Shown: positions 45,250 to 53,682 of the stretch, in pieces
Position numbering within the stretch: the stretch's first letter is position 1
Layout of the letters: every line of letters starts with the position of its first letter
Origin: Marinomonas aquiplantarum
GTDB lineage: Bacteria > Pseudomonadota > Gammaproteobacteria > Pseudomonadales > Marinomonadaceae
Direction: 5' to 3'
Length of the DNA: 64,000 nucleotides
Assembly: GCF_003314975.1 (NCBI RefSeq)
Contig: NZ_QNRF01000009.1
Location: 54,595 to 118,594, forward strand
Notes under the pieces: generated by a model
What the model saw: only the letters and a program-made list of their open reading frames with translations
What the model was told of the DNA's origin: nothing
Database searches by the model: none
Program-made: the position numbers and the translations under genes

Positions 45250-47294
45250 TCGTTTAGCATGGCTTTTAATGCGGACAACGAGGCTTGTCCACGTTCTTTT
45301 TTCGCACTTTCGCCTTCATCACCACGTCCTTCCCAGACCAAATCCTCTTCTGGTAGTTCATCCAGAAAACGACTTGGGAGACAGTCAATTTCTTCGCCGT
45401 ATTGTCGGCGCTTTGCCGCCAAAGTAATGCATAAGGTTCGCTTCGCTCGAGTAATTCCCACATAAGCCAAACGTCGCTCTTCTTCTATATCATCGTTTTC
45501 AATGCTGTTGCGATGCGGCAGTAATTCCTCTTCACAACCAATCAAGAACACATGCGGGTACTCCAAGCCTTTGGAAGCATGTAAGGTTAATAACTGCACC
45601 TTATCTTCGTCTTCCTCTTCTTCTTGTCGCTCTAACATATCGATTAACAAAAGCTTGCTGATGGCCTGATCCAACTCAGCACTGTCGTCTTCTTCCCAGG
45701 CAGATTCCATCATGCGCTGAATGGAGTCCAGTAAAAAGCGGACATTTTCAATGCGTCGCTCAGCGGCTTTGGTTGAAGAGCTTTGCTCTTGAATCCAGCC
45801 GTAATAATCCATGTCATGGATCATTTGTTCTATTACAGGCACCGGCGAAGCCCCTTGCAAGCGTTGGCGCAAGGTTGACATCCAGCGCTCAAAATCTTGC
45901 AGACTTTTTAGAGAACGCCCCGTCACAGTGTCTTCCAACTCTTTATAACCAGAGGCCTCAAATAAGCTAACTTGACGCTCATAGGCAAGATTACCCACTT
46001 TTTCCAAGGTCGCTGGGCCGATCTCACGACGCGGTAAATTCACCACTCGCAAAAAGGCATTATCGTCCGCTGGGTTTACCAACAGGCGTAAATACCCCAT
46101 CAGATCCTTGATTTCAGCGCGCGAGAAGAAGGAAGTGCCGCCGTTCATCTTGTAGGGGATGCGATAGGCCTGCAGTTTAATTTCCAGTAATCGTGCTTGG
46201 TGGTTGCCACGATAGAGAATGGCAAAATCCCGATAAGGAATGTCATGGCGCAAGTGGCGAGACTGGATTTCGGCTGCGACACGCTCAGATTCGGCGTCTT
46301 CATTGCGCGTCACCATCACCCGAATTGGGTCCCCTAACCCCAAATCACTCCACAGAGACTTATCGTATACGTGTGGGTTATTGGCTATTAAGGTGTTGGC
46401 GGCTTTCAGAATGGTTTTAGTGGAACGGTAATTTTGTTCCAGTTTGACCAACTTCAAATTCGGATAGTCTACCGACAAGCGCTCAAGGTTTTCGGGTCGA
46501 GCACCACGCCATGCATAAATGGATTGGTCATCGTCACCCACCAAGGTGAAACAACGACGAAAGCCTGCTAAAAGGCGAATCAACTCGTACTGACTGGCAT
46601 TGGTATCCTGACACTCATCCACCAAGAGATAACGAACTTTCTTCTGCCACTTATCTCTTAACTCTTCATCCGACATTAACAGACTCACCGGCAACAGAAT
46701 CAAATCATCAAAATCCACGGCATTGTAAGCTCGAAGATAGCGCTGATATTGCGCATAAACTTGTGCCGCAAGCAGGTATTCTTCTGTGTCTGCATTAGTC
46801 ATGGCCTCTTGCGGCGTGGTCAGATCATTCTTCCAATTGGAAATGGTGTGCTGACAATGGGCAGCGGAATCCGTTTGACCATTAAACTCTTTGTCTAAGA
46901 TTTCTTTAATTAACGACAAGGAGTCTTGTGAATCGAATAAGGTAAAACCTTCTTTTAGACCCACTCGGCGGTATTCACGACGTAAAATGCGCAACCCCAA
47001 ATTGTGGAAAGTCGAAATACTCAGACCTCGACTTTCCTCTTTACTCAGCATGCCCACAACACGCTCTTTCATTTCTCGCGCTGCTTTGTTGGTAAAGGTG
47101 ACAGCAATAATGCTGTTGGCCTTAAAACCGCAGGTTTGAATCAGATAGGCAATTTTCGTGGTAATTACACTGGTTTTACCCGACCCTGCGCCCGCTAATA
47201 CAAGCAGAGGCCCATCAATCTGCTTTACCGCCTCAAGTTGACGATCATTTAGATTGCGCATGCGTTGTGATATGGAAGGTAAGGATTCACTCAT
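45246..47294 (-). CDS. rep: ATP-dependent DNA helicase Rep
   Basis: A 682-residue UvrD/Rep-type superfamily 1A helicase (E. coli Rep is 673). Motif I reads AGAGSGKTSVI, motif II LLVDECQDTN, motif III GDDDQSIYAWRGA, and motif VI VGITRAKRTL. The N-terminal LNDRQLEAVKQIDGPLLVLAG is closer to Rep than to UvrD (which has about 720 residues). It moves 3' to 5' on single strands and helps forks pass protein blocks. It is monocistronic and convergent with the cytochrome gene. Confidence 0.95.
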   Translation of the reverse strand: MSESLPSISQRMRNLNDRQLEAVKQIDGPLLVLAGAGSGKTSVITTKIAYLIQTCGFKANSIIAVTFTNKAAREMKERVVGMLSKEESRGLSISTFHNLGLRILRREYRRVGLKEGFTLFDSQDSLSLIKEILDKEFNGQTDSAAHCQHTISNWKNDLTTPQEAMTNADTEEYLLAAQVYAQYQRYLRAYNAVDFDDLILLPVSLLMSDEELRDKWQKKVRYLLVDECQDTNASQYELIRLLAGFRRCFTLVGDDDQSIYAWRGARPENLERLSVDYPNLKLVKLEQNYRSTKTILKAANTLIANNPHVYDKSLWSDLGLGDPIRVMVTRNEDAESERVAAEIQSRHLRHDIPYRDFAILYRGNHQARLLEIKLQAYRIPYKMNGGTSFFSRAEIKDLMGYLRLLVNPADDNAFLRVVNLPRREIGPATLEKVGNLAYERQVSLFEASGYKELEDTVTGRSLKSLQDFERWMSTLRQRLQGASPVPVIEQMIHDMDYYGWIQEQSSSTKAAERRIENVRFLLDSIQRMMESAWEEDDSAELDQAISKLLLIDMLERQEEEEDEDKVQLLTLHASKGLEYPHVFLIGCEEELLPHRNSIENDDIEEERRLAYVGITRAKRTLCITLAAKRRQYGEEIDCLPSRFLDELPEEDLVWEGRGDEGESAKKERGQASLSALKAMLND

Positions 47295-47379
47295 ATGGGC
47301 TCACAGCTGAACGGATAAAAAACACATTCTACACCAGAGAGGAGCCAAGGTTCGATACAAAGACAAGACCAGCCAATAC

Positions 47380-47395
47380 ATTAGAAAATCCTAAT
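47380..47395. promoter_or_regulatory. Operator-like palindrome 1 (ATTAG-N6-CTAAT)
   Basis: ATTAGAAAATCCTAAT, a 5-6-5 inverted repeat. The same design returns 77 bp downstream at 47457. The pair flanks the likely promoter of the membrane-protein gene at 47496. Confidence 0.6.
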
Positions 47396-47456
47396 AAAAT
47401 TGATCTTTGTCAACTATAGGCATTTTAAATAAGCGAATCAGCATATAATACACTAT

Positions 47457-47472
47457 ATTAGAAATATCTAAT
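47457..47472. promoter_or_regulatory. Operator-like palindrome 2 (ATTAG-N6-CTAAT)
   Basis: ATTAGAAATATCTAAT lies just after a TATAAT at 47444-47449, so it would cover the transcription start and suit a repressor. The AT-rich dyad resembles sites of ArsR-family sulfide/redox sensors of the BigR/SqrR type, but no regulator gene is adjacent. Confidence 0.6.
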
Positions 47473-47495
47473 TTAATGTATTTAGGAGGCGAATC

Positions 47496-48689
47496 ATGCT
47501 TCGCAAGAACCCAAATATTCAATATCACCCTAGTTACTGGCTAGCAGCCCTAGGCGCGGGTGGTACATCTGTCAGCTTTTTTATGTACCTGATGTGGCTA
47601 ATTCCTCATCCAGCAACCCCTATACCAACCTATGCTGATTGGCATACACAGCTGATAAAAGGAGATCTACTTGCCGCCATTACCTTATTCGCTCTCATCG
47701 GGGTCATTATTTTTGCTCTGTTGCATGTACTCTTATTAATTTGGAACATTGCCGAAAGTCGCCAACATAAAGCTGCTTTGCAGACGCTCGATAACACCCC
47801 AGCTGAATTACAAAAAATGGCGATACCACTTACCTTAGCCATGACAGTGAATGTCTTTTTCATACTGGGGGCTTTGTTTGTGCCTGGTCTATGGAGCGTG
47901 GTTGAGTACCTTTTTCCTGGCGCAATATTCGCTTTTGCCATCATCGCCTATGTTGCTAGCCAACAGTTTACTCGCTACATGAGTCATATGATCAGTGACG
48001 GCGGTTACCGCAGCCAAGAGCACAATCATTTATCTGGTCTCATCAGCGTCTTCACCTTTGCTATGCTAGCGGTTGGCTTTGCCGCCGCGGCAGCTATGTC
48101 TCATGTTGCCGCTACTGTTGCCATTGCAACAAGCTTTAGCTTGGCGTTTATGATCTTTGCTATTTTGCTAGGCATACTTTTTTTAGTAAAAGGCATCACC
48201 GCGATGATGCAACATGGTTTATCAGAACCGGCATCGCCAAGTATCTGGATGCTGATTCCAATCCTTACTCTTCTAGCCATTACTTGGGTCAGGCTGTCAC
48301 ATGGACTTAGCCATCACTTCAAAGTAGAAAGTCATGCTGGACAACTCTTTGTACCTTTAAGCTTACTGTTTACACTGCAAATTGGCGTACTAGCCTTGGG
48401 CTACAAAGTAATGAAGAAAAATGGTTATCTAACCTATTACTTGCATGGCGATAAGGAAAGCCCCGTAAGCTTTGGCTTGATTTGTCCTGGTGTCGCACTC
48501 TTTGTCATGGGCATGTTCTGGTGGCATATTGGTTGGGTAAAGACTGGGATAATTGATCAATTCAGTGCAATATATTGGTTGGGGATTGTGGTGTTATTGA
48601 GCGTTCAAATCATCACTATTTTGTCACTTATTAAACTCACTAAAAAGCTATTAATGCATCCGCTTCGTCAGCCGCTAGCGCAGGCTTAA
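47496..48689 (+). CDS. Polytopic membrane protein, possibly TsoY- or TDT-like
   Basis: A 397-residue inner-membrane protein with about ten helices and almost no soluble domain. The size and helix layout recall the tellurite-resistance/dicarboxylate transporter (SLAC1-like) group. From memory it may also belong to the TsoY family, some members of which carry selenocysteine. A conserved-looking cysteine, C330, lies in FGLICPGVALF next to a membrane segment. Histidine pairs (LSHGLSHHF) lie near 270. It is a single gene with AGGAGG before the ATG, a twin palindromic operator in front and a strong terminator behind. The function is unassigned. Confidence 0.6.
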   Translation: MLRKNPNIQYHPSYWLAALGAGGTSVSFFMYLMWLIPHPATPIPTYADWHTQLIKGDLLAAITLFALIGVIIFALLHVLLLIWNIAESRQHKAALQTLDNTPAELQKMAIPLTLAMTVNVFFILGALFVPGLWSVVEYLFPGAIFAFAIIAYVASQQFTRYMSHMISDGGYRSQEHNHLSGLISVFTFAMLAVGFAAAAAMSHVAATVAIATSFSLAFMIFAILLGILFLVKGITAMMQHGLSEPASPSIWMLIPILTLLAITWVRLSHGLSHHFKVESHAGQLFVPLSLLFTLQIGVLALGYKVMKKNGYLTYYLHGDKESPVSFGLICPGVALFVMGMFWWHIGWVKTGIIDQFSAIYWLGIVVLLSVQIITILSLIKLTKKLLMHPLRQPLAQA

Positions 48690-48696
48690 TACCAAC

Positions 48697-48725
48697 AAAA
48701 ACGGGTAGCCAAGCTACCCGTTTTT
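48697..48725. terminator. Bidirectional intrinsic terminator
   Basis: Stem AAAAACGGGTAGC (48697-48709), loop CAA, GCTACCCGTTTTT (48713-48725). It serves the convergent membrane-protein gene and the BASS-family gene. Confidence 0.93.
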
Positions 48726-48745
48726 ATTAACTGAAACAGACACGA

Positions 48746-49660
48746 TTAGGCGTCAGTTTTATCCACAGAGCGACGGCTCCAATAACTGGCTAATAGGGAA
48801 CCAGAAATATTATGCCAAACACTGAAGATAGTACCTGGCAATGCCGCCATCGGCGTAAAGAATTTCACAGCCAACGCTGCGGCCAAACCTGAGTTTTGTA
48901 GGCCAACCTCAAACGCAATGGTACGACACACGCGAGCATCAAATCCCAAAGCTTTGGTGACCCAATAACCTAATAGCAAACCTATGCTGTTATGAATAAT
49001 CACGGCTGCTGCGACAATTAATCCGACCTGAACTATTTTCGATGCGCTCAATGCCACCACAATTGCAATGATTAACACAATGGCGAACATGGAAATATAA
49101 GGAAACACAACTTCAGCTTTACGCACATATTGAGCGAAGAAAGTGTTAATCAAAACCCCAGCGGCAACCGGCAACAAAACGATCTTAAACAAGCTCCACA
49201 ACATGGAAGCAACGGGGACATCGACACTTTGACCTATCATCAAAGAGACCAGTAAAGGCGTTAAAACGACGCCTAACAAAGTCGAAATCGCAGTCATAGA
49301 AATTGACAGTGCTGTATCGCCTTTTGCTAAGTAACACATGACATTGGACGAGGTGCCGCCAGCCACACTACCAACCAGCAACATACCAACGGTCAGCTCA
49401 CTATCGAAACCAAACGCAAATGCCACACCGAAAGCCGCAATGGGCATGACTAAAAACTGCAGCAATACGCCCACACCCACAGCTTTACCGTTTTTTAGCA
49501 CCTGTTTAAAATCACTAGGGCTCAGGGTTAATCCCATTGCCAACATGATCACAGTCAATAGAGGGACAATTTGAGACTTCAAACCAACAAACATATCAGG
49601 TTGGAAAAAAGCCAATACTGAAAGCAAAATAGCCCAAAGAGGGAATAACTGAATTACCAT
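48746..49660 (-). CDS. Bile acid:sodium symporter (BASS) family transporter
   Basis: A sodium-coupled transporter of about 304 residues and 9-10 helices. The BASS family core VGSVAGGTSSNVMCYLAKGDTALS forms one sodium site, and FEVGLQNSGLAAALAVKFF forms the crossover helix. Bacterial relatives such as YocS/PanS carry pantothenate, ketopantoate, pyruvate or other organic anions, so bile acid is only the family name. The frame is open to 49729, but GGAG before the ATG at 49660 supports the shorter start. Confidence 0.9.
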   Translation of the reverse strand: MVIQLFPLWAILLSVLAFFQPDMFVGLKSQIVPLLTVIMLAMGLTLSPSDFKQVLKNGKAVGVGVLLQFLVMPIAAFGVAFAFGFDSELTVGMLLVGSVAGGTSSNVMCYLAKGDTALSISMTAISTLLGVVLTPLLVSLMIGQSVDVPVASMLWSLFKIVLLPVAAGVLINTFFAQYVRKAEVVFPYISMFAIVLIIAIVVALSASKIVQVGLIVAAAVIIHNSIGLLLGYWVTKALGFDARVCRTIAFEVGLQNSGLAAALAVKFFTPMAALPGTIFSVWHNISGSLLASYWSRRSVDKTDA

Positions 49661-49876
49661 ATTTTTATACTCCATTTTGACAACATCATGTCCACCACAT
49701 GGCTGCCATTCATTATTATTGATGCCCAATACACTCCTTCCAACCCATTATTTGTATCGGAAAAAAGCGCTTTCCAAAGACGAAAGTAATTGTTCTACAA
49801 AGGAGAAAACAGAACTGGGAGCGGAATTGTAACCAAATGAGATGTTGAAGAATAGAGAACTCAAAAATAGCGAAGA

Positions 49877-50647
49877 TTAAAAAGACAATAAAAGAGAGAC
49901 ACCCCACTCATTAGAAGAATGATTCGCCGTATTCGCTGCTAAACCTGTTTTCTCGGCATCGTTTGCTTGCCAGTATTTGTAGAAGGGTTCAATCACAATC
50001 CCTCCACCATCTGGGTTCAATAAACGTTGTAACTGAAGATAAAAATGGTAGCCACGCGCTTTGGTTAAATCCGTTTCTATGGCTCGATACCCCTCAGCGG
50101 CAGAGAGTCGCGTTTCATTTCTCGCCAACAACACGGTATCGTATTCAATACGCGCACCTAACGCCCAACCGGCTTCGTCCACCAGTTCTTGAAATTCAAT
50201 ACCAATAGGGTTGTAAAGATAGGTTTGTTGGCTCTTATAACCTTCAATAGAAGAACTGGATAGCTTGCCTCGAGAATCCACAAGAGAGCGCCGGTAACCC
50301 AACCCCAAATAGGGTGTAATTCGATAGCGGTTATTCACATACAAAGCCCGGCCAATCATACTTCTTAAGTCATATACTTCATTCTTCACTGACTTAATTT
50401 TGCCCGCACCTTTTTGATTAATATCATCACTGGCATAAGACACATCAAGGAATAAAACAGAAAAATTATAATAAGAAGAATAGCGAGCCAACACACCCGT
50501 CAACACCCCATATTGGCTGACATCACCGTGCTCGCTATAGTCCATGTAGGACATATAAGGCCCCATCTCAAGATCAAAGCCTCGATCATTCGCGACAACG
50601 GATGAGCAGGCGAAAAGACTTAGCAATGTGAAACTGAGCTTCACCAT
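49877..50647 (-). CDS. Outer-membrane beta-barrel protein of unknown function
   Basis: A 256-residue protein with a signal peptide (MVKLSFTLLSLFACSSVVA). Alternating polar and aromatic residues with repeated turns (YRITPYLGLGYRRSLVD, WALGARIEYDTVL) and a terminal phenylalanine (GVSLLLSF) show a barrel of about ten to twelve strands targeted by the BAM machinery. I do not recognise a named family. It stands alone between the BASS transporter and yifB genes. Confidence 0.7.
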   Translation of the reverse strand: MVKLSFTLLSLFACSSVVANDRGFDLEMGPYMSYMDYSEHGDVSQYGVLTGVLARYSSYYNFSVLFLDVSYASDDINQKGAGKIKSVKNEVYDLRSMIGRALYVNNRYRITPYLGLGYRRSLVDSRGKLSSSSIEGYKSQQTYLYNPIGIEFQELVDEAGWALGARIEYDTVLLARNETRLSAAEGYRAIETDLTKARGYHFYLQLQRLLNPDGGGIVIEPFYKYWQANDAEKTGLAANTANHSSNEWGVSLLLSF

Positions 50648-50720
50648 AATGAGATCTCGCTTGTTTAATTCCTCTTATACCGTGTCACTATATACCATTA
50701 TTAAATGGCTCATAAAACCA

Positions 50721-52238
50721 TCAGCTCGATAAAGCAGAAGTCAATGTCTTCTCCATTTTACGGTAACTGAGGGATTCCATTAAATGCGCTCTCGTCACAG
50801 AGGTGTCATTTAAGTCCGCCAAGGTTAAGGCGACTTTTAATACTCGATGATACGCTCGTGCAGACAGTTTTAGTGTGTCTAAGGCTTGTTGCATGAAGCG
50901 TTTATCCTCTTCACTTAGGGCGCAAATGGCTTCTAGTTGACGACCACTTAACAAGGCATTTTGGACTCCTTGTCGAGCCCTTTGTCGCGCCACCGCCTGC
51001 TCTACCCTCAAGCGAATACTGTCGCTTGACTCGCCCTCTTCCTGCGCATTCACCAACACATCAGACGGCAATGGCGGCACTTCCACATGCAAATCAATAC
51101 GGTCCAAAAAAGGCGCTGAAAGCTTCTTTAAATACTTTTGACTGGCACTGGATTGATAATAATCTTGCTCTCCACGATACGCCTCGTTACTGGCATTCAT
51201 CGCGGCGACCAATTGGAATCTAGCAGGAAAAGTCACCTGCCCACGAGCCCGAGAAATATGCACTTCGCCATTCTCTAAAGGCTCACGTAACACTTCCAAC
51301 ACTTTACGATCAAACTCAGGTAGTTCATCTAAAAATAATACGCCACAATGTGCGAGCGACGCTTCGCCAGGTTTGGGGATTGAGCCACCGCCCACCAAAG
51401 CCGCCGCCGAACAGGAATGATGAGGCGAACGGAACGGTCGCTCAGACCAATGCCAATCTTGTCCCATTTTACGACCCGCCACAGATTGCACCGACGCTAC
51501 AGACAAGGCTTCCGCTTCGGTCATTTGTGGCATGATACTCGGCAACCGAGAGGCCAACATGGTTTTCCCAGTGCCTGCAGGACCGATAAACAACAGATTA
51601 TGACCACCAGCAGCTGCCACTTCTAACGCTCGTCTTGCTTGATATTGTCCTTTCACATCGCGCATATCTTTAAACACTTGGCGTACAGAAAGATCCGTTT
51701 CAGGACGCCCCTGACAAAGAGGCAAGGCCGTTTGCTGAAGTAAATGTGCCGTCACTTGCGTTAAATGTTTAGCAAACACGGAGTGACCTTCTACCAGTGC
51801 AGCTTCCGCTTGATTATCTGCCGGAAGAATCAGTTGTCGATTCGATTGGTGACAAGCGATCGCTGATGGTAATAAACCGGAAACTCCCCGAATATCACCA
51901 GATAACGCCAACTCACCAATGAACTCCGTATCACCTAGATTTAACTCTCCGAGCTGTCCAGATGCTACCAGCACACTAATAGCAATCGCTAAATCATAGC
52001 GTCCACCTTCTTTAGGCAAGTCAGCTGGCGCGAGGTTAATCGTGACTCGGCGAGTAGGGAACTCAAAATGACTGTTGATAATGGCACTGCGTACTCTATC
52101 TTTGGATTCTCGAACGGCTGCTTCAGGTAAACCCACAATATTAAGAGAAGGCAAACCATTGGAAATGTGAGTTTCGACAGTAACAAGAGGGGACGCCACA
52201 CCCACACGGGCACGACTGTAGATAGTAGCTAAACTCAT
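50721..52238 (-). CDS. YifB-family Mg-chelatase-like AAA+ ATPase (ComM)
   Basis: A 505-residue protein. An N-terminal Lon-protease-like domain (VGLPEAAVRESKDRVRSAI, DLAIAISVLVASGQL) precedes the AAA+ core with Walker A IGPAGTGKTMLA, HHSCSAAALVGGG and LFLDELPEF, and a C-terminal Mg-chelatase helix domain (LSARAYHRVLKVALTLADL). In Vibrio and Haemophilus, ComM is a hexameric branch-migration helicase that extends integration of DNA during natural transformation. The ATG at 52238 has AAGGAG six bases upstream. The longer frame to 52298 is rejected. Confidence 0.94.
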   Translation of the reverse strand: MSLATIYSRARVGVASPLVTVETHISNGLPSLNIVGLPEAAVRESKDRVRSAIINSHFEFPTRRVTINLAPADLPKEGGRYDLAIAISVLVASGQLGELNLGDTEFIGELALSGDIRGVSGLLPSAIACHQSNRQLILPADNQAEAALVEGHSVFAKHLTQVTAHLLQQTALPLCQGRPETDLSVRQVFKDMRDVKGQYQARRALEVAAAGGHNLLFIGPAGTGKTMLASRLPSIMPQMTEAEALSVASVQSVAGRKMGQDWHWSERPFRSPHHSCSAAALVGGGSIPKPGEASLAHCGVLFLDELPEFDRKVLEVLREPLENGEVHISRARGQVTFPARFQLVAAMNASNEAYRGEQDYYQSSASQKYLKKLSAPFLDRIDLHVEVPPLPSDVLVNAQEEGESSDSIRLRVEQAVARQRARQGVQNALLSGRQLEAICALSEEDKRFMQQALDTLKLSARAYHRVLKVALTLADLNDTSVTRAHLMESLSYRKMEKTLTSALSS

Positions 52239-52366
52239 GATCACTCCTTGATCGTTTGGTAATATTCTCGCTAGGTCATCTAACTTAGCGTTTGTCACGT
52301 ATTCATAACGACTTACGTCTTACTTTTGGAACAACAAGTTAACAACGCCGGATAACAGGATGAACC

Positions 52367-52588
52367 ATGTCAAAGCATCAAATTAACCCGAATAAATTAT
52401 TACTCTCTAAATGGACATCCCATTCACCACAACAAAAGGAAAAACATTTTATTGTGACTGAACTCATCCGTGATGAGGACGACAAGGTAATCGAGTGTGT
52501 ATTGGAGGCTGTCATCAATCACCAACAATATAGATTACCTTGGCAATCCCTCAGCTCAAAGGCCCTGTGGCAGCAAGGCTGGAAATGA
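52367..52588 (+). CDS. Small Trp-rich protein (TIGR02450-type)
   Basis: A 73-residue protein beginning MSKHQINPNKLLLSKWTSH. The SKWT motif followed by PxxKEKHFIV and the closing LPWQSL...QQGWK are the pattern of the TIGR02450 tryptophan-rich family, known in many gammaproteobacteria and without an assigned role. It is divergent from yifB and convergent with ubiK, with only two bases between the stops. Confidence 0.8.
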   Translation: MSKHQINPNKLLLSKWTSHSPQQKEKHFIVTELIRDEDDKVIECVLEAVINHQQYRLPWQSLSSKALWQQGWK

Positions 52589-52590
52589 GC

Positions 52591-52830
52591 TTATTGATCG
52601 GTTTCCAACTCTGCCAGACGCGCTTCCAAAGCGGCCAGTTTCTCTCGGTATTTAGCCAACATCGCCGCCTGCACTTCAAACTCTTCGCGAGTCACTAGGT
52701 CCATTTTGCTTAACGTGGTCTGCGCCACTTGATGCAACTGAGCTTGAATCTCTTCTTTTGGCAGCTTCCCTAAGGTTTCCGCTGCCTGCTCCAAACCAGT
52801 GCCTAACTGTTTAATAAATTGATCAATCAT
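52591..52830 (-). CDS. ubiK: Ubiquinone biosynthesis accessory factor UbiK
   Basis: A 79-residue BMFP-type protein: an amphipathic N-terminus (MIDQFIKQLGTGLEQ) and a C-terminal coiled coil (FEVQAAMLAKYREKLAALEARLAELE), the two-part layout of UbiK. It binds lipid and helps assemble the UbiJ-UbiK-centred complex for aerobic ubiquinone synthesis. The length matches relatives (80-100). It is often found between yifB and glnK in gammaproteobacteria, as here. Confidence 0.92.
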   Translation of the reverse strand: MIDQFIKQLGTGLEQAAETLGKLPKEEIQAQLHQVAQTTLSKMDLVTREEFEVQAAMLAKYREKLAALEARLAELETDQ

Positions 52831-52883
52831 TTTACTCTCAATGCTTCCTGATAGGGCTTATTTAAATAATACGAATCCTTTGT

Positions 52884-53078
52884 CTAGTATAGTGGTCGAG
52901 CAAAGGTACAAACAAGCTCAGTAACAAACTCATTCACGCCTTCTTTTTGTGCAATAAAAAATGCAGCTTGACCATTTAGTTATCATCATATGGCATTTCC
53001 CGTCATTTTTAGATCGTCCACTGCCATGCCTATTTTTGTATTAGGAGCAAGCAGATAGAGCAAAAAGGTGAGATAAGG
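52884..53078 (-). pseudogene. Probable decayed ankyrin-repeat coding sequence
   Basis: One minus-strand frame reads as two protein-like pieces split by three consecutive stops (TGA TGA TAA at 52980-52988). The left piece contains APNTKIGMAVDDLKMTGNAI. The right piece contains NGQAAFFIAQKEGVNEFVTE, followed by LVC and a tail ending in PLY then TAG. The second piece follows the ankyrin pattern NGxTALxxAxKxGHxEIVxxLL at most positions. There is no start codon with a ribosome site. I read it as the C-terminal relic of an ankyrin-repeat gene. Chance similarity cannot be excluded. Confidence 0.4.
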
Positions 53079-53098
53079 CTATTTTATAGATGCGATTT

Positions 53099-53155
53099 TG
53101 CACCAACTTAAAGCACCTCTCGTTTAACGCACCCCAATATGCCGCACTATTTGCA
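53099..53155. promoter_or_regulatory. Candidate NtrC-binding elements
   Basis: TGCACCA at 53099-53105 and GCACTATTTGCA at 53144-53155 resemble half and near-full NtrC sites (TGCACTATTTTGGTGCA). They lie 80-135 bp upstream of the sigma-54 promoter, the expected enhancer distance. Neither is a full match. Confidence 0.45.
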
Positions 53156-53233
53156 ATCATTTCCTGCCCTTTTTAATTTCAATAAGCCGACAAAATCCTT
53201 ACAAAGCCCTTATCCCTTGGGCTGTTCAAGAGA

Positions 53234-53249
53234 TGGCACGCATATTGAA
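53234..53249 (+). promoter_or_regulatory. Sigma-54 (-24/-12) promoter of glnK-amtB
   Basis: TGGCACGCATATTGAA fits TGGCACG-N4-TTGCA with GA instead of GC at -12. The transcript would start near 53261, about 46 bases before glnK. This is the expected nitrogen-starvation promoter. Confidence 0.88.
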
Positions 53250-53285
53250 TAAAGACATCTACCTGCGATACGACAATAAAACTGA

Positions 53286-53645
<360 letters not shown>

Positions 53646-53682
53646 TACGGTTCGAATATTTTAGCCTTTAGGGGGGCGAAAC

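Noticed and set aside
38435..52869. GGCTTATTTAAATAA present both at 38435-38449 and 52855-52869
   Set aside because: The string is AT-rich and self-complementary. Two copies far apart with unrelated neighbours are not convincing as a shared operator.
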